Positions 17,270-24,894 of a stretch of DNA of 28,398 nucleotides are shown in pieces. Under the pieces are notes generated by a model. That model was given only the letters and a program-made list of their open reading frames with translations, did no database searches and was not told the DNA's origin. The stretch spans positions 1 to 28,398 of the forward strand of contig JAVYAJ010000074.1 of the NCBI GenBank assembly GCA_032229885.1, read 5' to 3'. The position numbers and the translations under genes are program-made. This DNA is from Anammoximicrobium sp032229885 (GTDB lineage: Bacteria; Planctomycetota; Planctomycetia; Pirellulales; Pirellulaceae). The stretch's first letter is position 1. Every line of letters starts with the position of its first letter.

Positions 17270-17412
17270 CTACGGTAATCGGAGGCCTGCGGCCAAACGG
17301 AATCAGCGGCGCTGCTGCGCTCAAACGCGCAACAGCCGAAGCGGTAGTCGTTTGAGAAATTGGCCGCGCCAGGTGCGAGGCCGAACCGCTTTCTTTTTTC
17401 AGGAGGCAGACT

Positions 17413-18780
17413 GTGTCACAGATCACGCGCAGACAATTCGTCGAACGCTCGCTACACGGGACAGCATTGGCAGCCGCGACGACCGCCTTGCCGGCCAGAA
17501 CAACGCATGCGGCTCAATCGGGCGGTGCTGGTGAAAAGGTCGTACTGGCCTTGCTCGGCGCCGGGGGGCGCGGCCGGCAGGTGGCGTTGGAGACGGCATC
17601 GCTGGCGGACGTCGAGTTCAAATACGTCTGCGACCTCGAGGCGTCGCGAGCCACGGCCGCGGCCAAAGCCTTGGACGGCGTACAGGGCAAGCTCCCACGG
17701 ACGACGCCCGAGATGCGGGTCGTGTTCGACGACCAGGATGTCCACGGCGTCGTCGTGGCGACGCCCGAACAGTGGCACGCGCTGGCGACGATCTGGGCCT
17801 GTCAGGCGGGCAAGGACGTGTACGTCGAAAAGTGCATCTCGCGACGGGTCGAAGAGGGTCGCAAGATGATTCAAGCGGCCCGCAAGTACGAGCGGGTCGT
17901 CCAGGCCGGGACGCAGCATCGCAGCACGCCCTATATGACCGCGGCTCGGAAGTACATCCAAGATGGCCAACTGGGCGATATCTTCTATGTCAAAGTCTGC
18001 AACATGCTGCCCGGAACCTACGGTGGCTATCCGCTGCGCAAGATCCCGGACACGGCGCCGCCCGCGGGTTTCGATTGGGATCAGTGGCTCGGCCCCGCGC
18101 CGGCTCGTCCGTATAATACCCAAGTCCACCGCAACTGGCACGGCTATTGGGACTTCTCCGGCGGCAACTCGTCCGACGGCATCCATCAATTGGACCTGTT
18201 CCGCATGTTGCTGGGCGAACCGTCGCACCCGCATACGATTGCCTGTGCGGGCGGACGTTGGCGACACGAGGACGACGGCGAGATGCCCGACACGCAGATC
18301 GTCACCTATCAGTGGGACAAGCTGGTCATGAATTTCGAGAACACGGGTTTCACGCCTGTGTTGACCAAACTGCCCGAGAAGATCGCACCGGACGACAGGT
18401 TGCCGAACTGGCTGCAGAGTTCCACGCGGATCGAAGTCTACGGAACCAAAGGTACGATGTATGTCGGCCGCCACTTTCTCGGCTGGCAGGTGCTTGTCCC
18501 AGGCAGCAAAGTCGCCGCCGAGGCGTTCGATCCGGATCAGGGCAAACACCACTTTCAGAACTGGATCGATTGCATCCGCAGTCGCCAGCGGCCCAACGCG
18601 GACATCGAAGCGGGCCACATGGGCGCGTGCCTCGAACATTTGGGGAATATCGCCTATCGGCTGGGCAACAGGCCGTTGAAGTTCGATCCGCAGGCGGAGC
18701 GATTTGTCGGCGACGAACGGGCCAACGAACACCTGCCCGCGGCGGCTCGCGATCGCTATCGAATCCCCGAGCCACTGTAG
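17413..18780 (+). CDS. Tat-exported Gfo/Idh/MocA family oxidoreductase
   Basis: The 455-residue protein is a secreted NAD(P)-dependent sugar or inositol dehydrogenase-like enzyme of the type expanded in planctomycetes. The N-terminus ITRRQFVERSLHGTALAAA is a twin-arginine signal. The Rossmann dinucleotide motif is LLGAGGRGRQ (about 48-56). The catalytic lysine is K140 in DVYVEKCIS; the usual EKP motif here has Cys in place of Pro. The C-terminal domain contains GYWDFSGGNSSDGIHQLDLF, with the expected active-site His. The GTG start is preceded by a perfect AGGAGG at 17401-17406. It faces away from the ROK and isomerase genes, which share its probable theme. The substrate is unknown. Confidence 0.9.
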   Translation: MSQITRRQFVERSLHGTALAAATTALPARTTHAAQSGGAGEKVVLALLGAGGRGRQVALETASLADVEFKYVCDLEASRATAAAKALDGVQGKLPRTTPEMRVVFDDQDVHGVVVATPEQWHALATIWACQAGKDVYVEKCISRRVEEGRKMIQAARKYERVVQAGTQHRSTPYMTAARKYIQDGQLGDIFYVKVCNMLPGTYGGYPLRKIPDTAPPAGFDWDQWLGPAPARPYNTQVHRNWHGYWDFSGGNSSDGIHQLDLFRMLLGEPSHPHTIACAGGRWRHEDDGEMPDTQIVTYQWDKLVMNFENTGFTPVLTKLPEKIAPDDRLPNWLQSSTRIEVYGTKGTMYVGRHFLGWQVLVPGSKVAAEAFDPDQGKHHFQNWIDCIRSRQRPNADIEAGHMGACLEHLGNIAYRLGNRPLKFDPQAERFVGDERANEHLPAAARDRYRIPEPL

Positions 18781-19188
18781 GGCGCGGGGGGCGCGAGGCT
18801 GGACGAGCTGGCCGAACCATCCGGGTTTGACGAGCTGCGACGGGATGCCGCGGCCACGGCGCACCGCCTGCTTCACGCGTGGCTATAATCTTGTGCGTGG
18901 CGACGATGTCCGCGGATCGCTCGGGCAGGACGATCCTCGCGGATCGGACGGGCGAGAACCTCGACGCGAAAGTTTCGCGCGCAGACACGGCACGCGCGGG
19001 TCGGTGTCCGCATCGAGTGCGCGCCGCCCGTGACGCCGCTGTTCGTGACGCCGCTGCGAACCAAACTGCAAACGCGCTCCCCGCGCGTCGTGCGCCAGCC
19101 TGCGCTGCGAGGTGATCGTCGCCGATGATCGGTTCAGCCAGGTCGGCGCCGTAAAGCCGCCAGGCGAGCACGGGGCGAGAGAGACGCT
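18781..19188. other. Gene-free stretch before the FAD/Fe-S oxidoreductase, with a TATAAT box
   Basis: No gene is supported. A perfect TATAAT lies at 18884-18889 on plus without a convincing -35 at 17 bp. It is about 300 bases before the next start codon, so it could head a long leader. The rest is GC-rich with no recognised element. Confidence 0.4.
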
Positions 19189-22152
19189 ATGGATCCGGAT
19201 CGCGAGAGAGTTCAGGCAGACCTGCGCGGCTTGCTGGCCGGCGAAGTGCGTTGCGACGACGTTTTTCTCGAGCTGTACGCCACCGACGCCAGCATCTACG
19301 AGATCAAACCGCTCGGCGTCGTCCGCCCGCACAACGTGGCTGACGTGGTGGCCTGCGTCCGCTATGCGGCAGAAAACGGCATTCCCATCCATCCGCGCGG
19401 CGCGGGAACGGGATTGTCCGGCGGCGCGTTGGGGCCCGGACTGGTGCTGGACTTTTCGCACAGCATGCGCCGCGTGCTCGCCATCGACGGCGATTCGGTG
19501 CGCGTCCAGCCGGGGATGGTTCTGGCACAGTTGAATCGTCAGCTTGGGCGTCATGGCCGTCTGTTCGGTCCAGATCCAGCCAAACGTGGCGTGACGACGA
19601 TGGGCAGCGTCCTGGCCGTCGACGCGTCCGGAAGCCACTGGCCCCTGTATGGATCGACGCGGGATCACGTGCTCAGCCTCCAGGTCGTGCTCGCCGACGG
19701 CGAGGTTCTCGAGGTGGGGCGGCACGAGCGGGCCCGCACCGACGACGCCGCTCCGTCGCTGCGGCAGCGGCAATTGGTCGATCGCCTGACGGATCTGATC
19801 GGCCGCGAGCGGCAGGTGATCGCCGAATATCAGCCGCGGACGCGAACGCACCGCTCGGGCTACCAGTTGAGCGATGTCTTGACCGATGACGGACTCGATC
19901 TGGCGCGGTTGCTGGTCGGGTCGGAAGGCACATTGGCGATCATCACCGAAGCCACGCTGCGGACCGTGCCGGCGCCGAAAAGTCGCGGTCTGGTGCTGCT
20001 GTTCTTCGATCGGCTGGACGCCGCCGCGCGGGCCGCCTTGGAGCTTGTCCCGCTGGGCGTGGCGACGTGCGACCTGCTGGACCGGCGGTTGTTGACCATC
20101 GCTCGCGAATTGGACGTGCGATACGAGCTGTTGATCCCCGCCACCGCCGAGGCCATGCTGCTGGTCGAACACTCGGGCGATGACGCCTACGAAGTCGGCC
20201 AACGGCTGCGCGAGATCGTGGTCCGCGTGGTCCAGGACCGCCGTTGGGCCTTCGACGCCCGTGTGACGATGGAAAAAGAGGAGCGCGACCTGTATTGGCG
20301 GCTCTCCCGGCGCGTGATCGGAACGTTGTACCGCCTCCGCAGCGCGAGCCAGGCCGTGCCGTTCATCGAGGATATCGCGGTTCCGCCCGAGATCCTGCCG
20401 GATTTCCTGGTGCGGGTACAGAACATCCTGAAAAAGCATACGGTGATCGCCGCCATGTTCGCCCATCTCGGGCATGGCCAGCTTCACCTGCGTCCCTTCC
20501 TCGAGTTGGCCAAGCCCGAGCATCAGCGCCTGATGCAAGAGCTGGCCACCGATCTGTACGAGGAAGTCTTGAGCGTCGGAGGAGATGTCGGCAGCGAGCA
20601 CGCGCTCGGGCTGAGTCGGAGCTGGTTCCTGGCTCGACAGGCCGGGCCGCTGTACGAGGTGTTTCGCGAGGTCAAGCGCATTTTCGATCCGCGAAACCTG
20701 CTGAATCCGGGCAAGGTTGTGGCGGACGTGCCCCAGCCGCTGGTGAAGAATCTGCGGGCGCCGATTGGCGAGCAGATGCCGGCAGCCGTCCCGGACGGCG
20801 GCGAGCCGCCGGCGCGATCGATCAAGCTCGAACTGGCCTGGAACTGGGATGACGTCGCCCGCGCGACCGAGGCCTGCAACGGCTGTGGGCATTGCCGGAC
20901 GCAGGGACGCGAGGAGCGGATGTGCCCCATCTTTCGCTTCGCCCCGCGCGAGGAAGCTTCGCCGCGGGCCAAGGCGAATCTGCTCCGCGCCGTCCTGAAC
21001 GGACGCCTGGATCCGCGCGGCCTGCACGCCGAGGAACTCAAGTCGATCTCCGACCTGTGCTTCAACTGCTATCAATGCCGGTTTGAATGTCCGGCGCTCG
21101 TCGACATCCCCAAGCTGGTGTTCGAGACCAAGGCCCAATATGTCGCGAGCAATGGGCTGAGCCTGTCGGACTGGTTGCTGGCCCGGATCGACCGACTGTC
21201 CGCGTGGGGATCGACGTTCAGTTGGCTCGCCAATTGGGCCATCCGCAACCGGCGAATGCGGTGGGTGCTCGAGAAGACGATCGGCATCGCCCAGGGCCGC
21301 AAACTGCCGCGGTTCCAGAGCCGCAGCTTTCTGCAATTGGCCCACCGCCGCCGTCTCGATCGCCCCAGCCGGCGCACCGGCAACAAGGTGTTGTATTTCG
21401 TCGACATCTATGCCAACTGGCACGACACGCAACTGGCCGAAGCGCTGGTGACGGTTCTGCAGCACAACGGCGCCGCCGTGTATGTCCATCCCTTGCAGAC
21501 TCAGGCCGGGATGGCGGCGATCTCGATCGGCGCGGTGGACATCGCCCGCCGCCTCGCGGCGCGCAACCTGGCCGTCCTGGCCGACGCCGTGCGCCAAGGC
21601 TATCATATTGTGACGACCGAGCCGTCGGCGGCGATGTGCCTGACGCACGAATACCCGAACCTGTTCGACGAGGAAGACGCGCGGCTCGTGGCCGAAAACT
21701 CGAGCGAAGCCTGCACCTACCTGTGGCGGCTGCACCAGGCCGGCAAATTGGAACTGGATCTCCAGCCGCTAAACGTCACACTGGGCTATCACCTGCCGTG
21801 TCACCTGAAGGCGCTGCAAGTCGGCAGTCCCGGCGAGGATCTGCTGCGGCTGATCCCCGGCTTGACGTTGCAGCGAATCGAACGCGGCTGCTGTGGCATG
21901 GCCGGGACGTTCGGCCTGAAGCGACAGAATTATCGCACCAGCTTGCGCGTGGGCTGGAGCCTGATCTCCGAACTGCGCGACCCAAGCCTGCAGGCGGGCG
22001 TGACCGAGTGCAGCGCGTGCAAGATCCAGATGGAACAGGGCGCCGCCAAGCCGACGATCCACCCGATCAAACTGCTGGCGCTGGCCTACGGGCTGATGCC
22101 CGAGGTGGCCTCGCTGTTGACGAAACGGAGTGAAGACCTGACCGTGACGTGA
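19189..22152 (+). CDS. FAD-binding and [4Fe-4S] oxidoreductase, GlcD-GlcF type fusion (D-2-hydroxyacid dehydrogenase-like)
   Basis: The 987 residues join a FAD_binding_4 domain (HPRGAGTGLSGGALGPG at 68-84), an FAD-oxidase C-terminal domain (to about 520; HLGHGQLHLRPF replaces the usual HxGDGNLH), a two-cluster ferredoxin module (CNGCGHC from residue 563 and CFNCYQCRFECP from about 624) and a cysteine-rich CCG region. This layout oxidises D-lactate, glycolate or a related 2-hydroxyacid and passes electrons through Fe-S centres to the quinone pool. The second CCG half is intact (PCHLKAL, RGCCGMAGTFG, ECSACK). The first half lacks its cysteines (QTQAGMAAI where TQCCGMxA is expected, and EPSAAM). 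No transmembrane helix is seen. It is monocistronic; MoaD is 221 bp downstream. Substrate not determinable. Confidence 0.88.
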   Translation: MDPDRERVQADLRGLLAGEVRCDDVFLELYATDASIYEIKPLGVVRPHNVADVVACVRYAAENGIPIHPRGAGTGLSGGALGPGLVLDFSHSMRRVLAIDGDSVRVQPGMVLAQLNRQLGRHGRLFGPDPAKRGVTTMGSVLAVDASGSHWPLYGSTRDHVLSLQVVLADGEVLEVGRHERARTDDAAPSLRQRQLVDRLTDLIGRERQVIAEYQPRTRTHRSGYQLSDVLTDDGLDLARLLVGSEGTLAIITEATLRTVPAPKSRGLVLLFFDRLDAAARAALELVPLGVATCDLLDRRLLTIARELDVRYELLIPATAEAMLLVEHSGDDAYEVGQRLREIVVRVVQDRRWAFDARVTMEKEERDLYWRLSRRVIGTLYRLRSASQAVPFIEDIAVPPEILPDFLVRVQNILKKHTVIAAMFAHLGHGQLHLRPFLELAKPEHQRLMQELATDLYEEVLSVGGDVGSEHALGLSRSWFLARQAGPLYEVFREVKRIFDPRNLLNPGKVVADVPQPLVKNLRAPIGEQMPAAVPDGGEPPARSIKLELAWNWDDVARATEACNGCGHCRTQGREERMCPIFRFAPREEASPRAKANLLRAVLNGRLDPRGLHAEELKSISDLCFNCYQCRFECPALVDIPKLVFETKAQYVASNGLSLSDWLLARIDRLSAWGSTFSWLANWAIRNRRMRWVLEKTIGIAQGRKLPRFQSRSFLQLAHRRRLDRPSRRTGNKVLYFVDIYANWHDTQLAEALVTVLQHNGAAVYVHPLQTQAGMAAISIGAVDIARRLAARNLAVLADAVRQGYHIVTTEPSAAMCLTHEYPNLFDEEDARLVAENSSEACTYLWRLHQAGKLELDLQPLNVTLGYHLPCHLKALQVGSPGEDLLRLIPGLTLQRIERGCCGMAGTFGLKRQNYRTSLRVGWSLISELRDPSLQAGVTECSACKIQMEQGAAKPTIHPIKLLALAYGLMPEVASLLTKRSEDLTVT

Positions 22153-22373
22153 GCACGGATACGTGGGCCCGCAGAGAATCGCCGCCCGAATGTCATGCCC
22201 GGCGCCGACACAGCCCGGCCCCGCACAGCCCGGCTGGGATCCGCCCGGCACGGTTTCATTCCGAGCTGTGCGCAAGTATCGTAACAAGCTTTCGACGATG
22301 TCGAGGGCGTGCGCCAACAGGGCCGCATCCTCAAGGCCACATCCTGGTCTGGCAACCAACACCTGACCGCAAT

Positions 22374-22619
22374 ATGAATGCAACCGTAAAATTGTTCGCG
22401 CTGGCGCGGCAGTTGGCCGCCGCCGATTCGGTGACGGTCGCGCTGCCGAGCGCGGCCACCGTCGCCGACCTGCGCGAGGCGCTCGCCCGCCAGGTTCCGG
22501 CGCTGGCCGAACTGATGCCGCACGCCCTGTTCGCCGTCAACGCGCGCTACGCCGCCAACGGCGACGCGATCCCGCCGGATGCCGATCTGGCTTGCATCCC
22601 TCCGGTCAGCGGCGGATGA
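22374..22619 (+). CDS. moaD: MoaD/ThiS-family sulfur carrier protein (molybdopterin synthase small subunit)
   Basis: The 81-residue beta-grasp protein starts MNATVKLFALARQLAAADSV and ends CIPPVSGG. The C-terminal Gly-Gly is the site that is adenylated and thiocarboxylated before sulfur transfer to precursor Z with MoaE. Length and the PPVSGG end match MoaD. ATG 22374 was chosen because the frame upstream of it has no similarity. MoaE and other moa genes are not in the window, so it is isolated here; a tungsten- or molybdenum-cofactor use cannot be tied to a neighbour. ThiS is the alternative, but the VSGG end and length favour MoaD. Confidence 0.85.
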   Translation: MNATVKLFALARQLAAADSVTVALPSAATVADLREALARQVPALAELMPHALFAVNARYAANGDAIPPDADLACIPPVSGG

Positions 22620-22768
22620 AACCCGCGCGGACGGCGCGGATTCAAGAGAATTGCGCCGAGCTGCGCGACCGAGCAGATGCCTGACGTCCCGCAGATGCCA
22701 GACCTCTCTGCGTGATGTGCGTCCGACCCGTTGTTCCTTCACGAGCCGCCCTTTTCCTCGGAGTCGTC

Positions 22769-23464
22769 GTGAGCACGTCTGTCAATCGGCCCATCATCGC
22801 CACGATCTGTCGGCGTTTGGGCAAGGCCTATGGACCGGTAAGCTGGCCGAGGCAAGCGCCGGTCTTGGACCAGCTTGTCGCCACGATCCTGTCGCAAAAC
22901 ACGTCGGACGCCAACAGCAGCCATGCATTTCGCGAGCTGCGCAGGCGGTTCCCGGACTGGGACCAGGTGCGGCAGGCGCCCGTCGCCCGCATCGCCGCCG
23001 CCATCCACAGCGCGGGGCTGGCCAACCGCAAAGCGCCGCGAATCCGCGAGATTTTGCAGCACATCTACGCTCAGCGAGGCGAGCTGACGCTCGAGTTTCT
23101 GCGCGACACGTCTGTCGCCGACGCACTCGAATACCTGACGGCCTTTCCCGGTGTCGGCCCCAAGACGGCCGCGTGCGTCCTATTGTTCGCCTGTCGCCAG
23201 CCCGTGCTGCCGGTCGACACGCATGTCCATCGCGTCGCCCAGCGCATCGGATTGATCGGCCCGCGCACGGACGCAGCCGCGGCGCACCGCGAACTGGCTG
23301 CCCAGGTTCCACCCGCGCGGATTCTCGAGTTCCACATTCAACTGATCCGTCATGGCCGAACCGTCTGCCTCGCGCGTCGCCCGCGATGCGAGATCTGTCC
23401 GCTGCTGGATCTGTGCCGCGAGGGCCAGCGACGGCTGGCGGCCGGCGAGTTCACGGTCGAATGA
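22769..23464 (+). CDS. nth: Endonuclease III family DNA glycosylase/AP lyase
   Basis: This base-excision repair enzyme removes oxidised pyrimidines and nicks at the abasic site. The helix-hairpin-helix is FPGVGPKTAACVL with catalytic Lys132, and the catalytic Asp150 follows in LPVDTHVHR, 18 residues on as in E. coli Nth. Four cysteines C200, C207, C210 and C216 have the C-x6-C-x2-C-x5-C spacing of the [4Fe-4S] cluster. LSQNTSD in place of LSQQTTD/LSAQATD suggests a Nth-like subgroup. GTG 22769 is preferred, with GGAG six bases upstream; starts at 22712-22715 would add 18-19 unrelated residues. It stands 149 bp after moaD. Confidence 0.93.
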   Translation: MSTSVNRPIIATICRRLGKAYGPVSWPRQAPVLDQLVATILSQNTSDANSSHAFRELRRRFPDWDQVRQAPVARIAAAIHSAGLANRKAPRIREILQHIYAQRGELTLEFLRDTSVADALEYLTAFPGVGPKTAACVLLFACRQPVLPVDTHVHRVAQRIGLIGPRTDAAAAHRELAAQVPPARILEFHIQLIRHGRTVCLARRPRCEICPLLDLCREGQRRLAAGEFTVE

Positions 23465-23624
23465 CAGTCTGCGTTTCTGGCGGCGCGGCCGGACACGCGC
23501 GTTGGACACGACGCGCACGGCGCGCGGACGGCGAGTGCGGCTTGCAACAATGCAGCGTTTCGGAGACATTAGGGGCAACGGAGTTGTTCCACTTGAACGG
23601 GATTGGACACGAGGAGACCCCGCC

Positions 23625-23927
23625 ATGCAGATGACGATTAGCGTTCCTCAAGCGTTCTCGGTGCGCGACGAACACGAGTTCTACCCGTTCCAACACTTGA
23701 TGTCGCGGCTGCACCCCGAGCTGCGGGTCGTCCAGGTGGCGACCGGCATGCATGTCCACGGGGGATGCACGGTGTTTTGGGGCGTGGTCTACCAAAACGG
23801 CCACTCGCCGAGCAGAGACGACGTCGAGAAAGCGCTGCAGCGGGCTGGGTTCGATCTCAGCCGCAACAGCCCGATTCACATGGCGGTCGTCAAAGACCAC
23901 ACGCCCTCGGCGTCGGCCATCGCCTGA
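23625..23927 (+). CDS. Conserved-looking hypothetical protein, 100 residues
   Basis: The start ATG is preceded by GAGGAG at 23611-23616 with ideal spacing, and the frame has normal codon use, so the gene is probably real. The product MQMTISVPQAFSVRDEHEFY contains a His-rich centre (ATGMHVHGGCTVFWGVVYQN) and ends in an AVVKDHTPSASAIA tail. It has no membrane segment or signal. I do not recognise the family. The alternating hydrophobic pattern in VVQVATGMHVHGGCTVFWG suggests two beta strands, with His and Cys that could bind metal. It is 160 bp after endonuclease III on the same strand. Confidence 0.6.
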   Translation: MQMTISVPQAFSVRDEHEFYPFQHLMSRLHPELRVVQVATGMHVHGGCTVFWGVVYQNGHSPSRDDVEKALQRAGFDLSRNSPIHMAVVKDHTPSASAIA

Positions 23928-24029
23928 GCCTCGACACGGCGGCGGTGGATGGGCGCGGCCAAGGGCGGTTGGCTGTGCCTGCGGTGCGAGCGCAATCGAC
24001 GGCAGTTGCCGGCGGCGCGCGCTGCCGCG

Positions 24030-24074
24030 GCGCGCCGTTCATTTGCGCGCCGTTCATTCGCGGGACGTTCACTC
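24030..24074. repeat. Three-copy 15-bp tandem repeat
   Basis: Units GCGCGCCGTTCATTT (24030), GCGCGCCGTTCATTC (24045) and a diverged GCGGGACGTTCACTC (24060) lie in the gap between the 100-residue gene and the hydrogenase-like operon. The unit length equals that of the minisatellite at 12506. Confidence 0.8.
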
Positions 24075-24126
24075 GCCTGGGCGGCCGAGCGCGATCGACA
24101 CGGTCGCCGGAGGATCTGTCGCCACG

Positions 24127-24885
24127 TCACAGACGGCCCAACAGCCTGAGCAACCCGTCCAGGATCGTCAGTGGATGGGGCGGGCAGCCGGGAATATAGA
24201 GATCGACGGGGACGATCGCATCGGCGCCATTGTGCTGTTCGGGGTGATCGACGAACGGGCCGCCGCTGATCGCGCAGGCGCCCACGGCGATCACGATCTT
24301 GGGCGACGGAATGGCCTCGTAGGTCTTCCGCAGCGCCAACCGCATGTTCTCGGTGACCGGGCCCGTGATGATCAAGCCGTCGGCGTGGCGGGGCGCGGCC
24401 ACGATCTGGATTCCGAAGCGGCTCAGGTCGAAGACGACGGTGGTCAGCACGTTGATGTCGGCCTCGCAGGCGCTGCAGCCGCCCGCGCTCACCTGGCGCA
24501 AATGCAGCGAACGGCCGAACAGTCGTCGGGATTCGGCGTCCAACGCGGTTGCCAATCGCTCGACGTTGTCGTCCACGACCAAACCTTCGCGAGTTCGCGA
24601 GGCCAGACGATATTCCGACGTGTACGCGATGGCCTGCTCGGGGCACGCCTGGACGCAATCGACGCAGAACAGGCATCGTCCCAGATCGATTTGCGTTTTG
24701 CCGTCGACAAAGCGGATCGCATCCGTCGGACATGCCTCGGCGCAGCGATCACAGTCCGCGACGCAGCGCGCCGTGTCGATCATCGGTCGTCCGCGGAATC
24801 GGTCCGCGATCGCCGGCGGGTCGCCCTCTGGGAAGGGAATCGTTCGCTGCCCTTGGCGCAGGCGTTCAGCAAGGATGGTGAACAT
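24127..24885 (-). CDS. Hydrogenase-4/complex-I-like ferredoxin plus small subunit fusion (HyfH-HyfI/NuoI-NuoB type)
   Basis: The 252-residue protein joins two electron-transfer modules. The N-terminal part has two [4Fe-4S] motifs: C41, C45, C48 with C52-Pro, and C71-x2-C74-x2-C77-x3-C81-Pro. The C-terminal part is a NuoB/HycG-type small subunit with the four ligands of the proximal cluster: C137 and C140 in GGCSACEAD, C204 in VGACAISGGPF, and C234 in PGCPPHP. In E. coli Hyf these are separate proteins. It would carry electrons from a ferredoxin-like donor to the large-subunit interface. It is the last gene of the operon, 9 bp after the large subunit. The first motif has the unusual C-x3-C spacing (CVADCDRC). 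Confidence 0.88.
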   Translation of the reverse strand: MFTILAERLRQGQRTIPFPEGDPPAIADRFRGRPMIDTARCVADCDRCAEACPTDAIRFVDGKTQIDLGRCLFCVDCVQACPEQAIAYTSEYRLASRTREGLVVDDNVERLATALDAESRRLFGRSLHLRQVSAGGCSACEADINVLTTVVFDLSRFGIQIVAAPRHADGLIITGPVTENMRLALRKTYEAIPSPKIVIAVGACAISGGPFVDHPEQHNGADAIVPVDLYIPGCPPHPLTILDGLLRLLGRL

Positions 24886-24894
24886 GATCGTCGC

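Noticed and set aside
18883..21735. A 950-codon open frame on the minus strand opposite the FAD/Fe-S oxidoreductase
   Set aside because: It is antisense to a gene with many recognisable motifs; its product is rich in His, Gln, Arg and Asp with no domain. High GC with strong third-position bias removes stops on this strand.
22153..22373. A molybdenum-cofactor riboswitch before moaD
   Set aside because: I looked for the conserved core of that riboswitch and could not match it; only GC-rich direct repeats are present.
22579..23634. A 351-codon plus-strand frame over the endonuclease III gene
   Set aside because: It is out of frame with a gene having all catalytic and cluster residues; its product is Arg/Ala/Pro-rich with no motifs.
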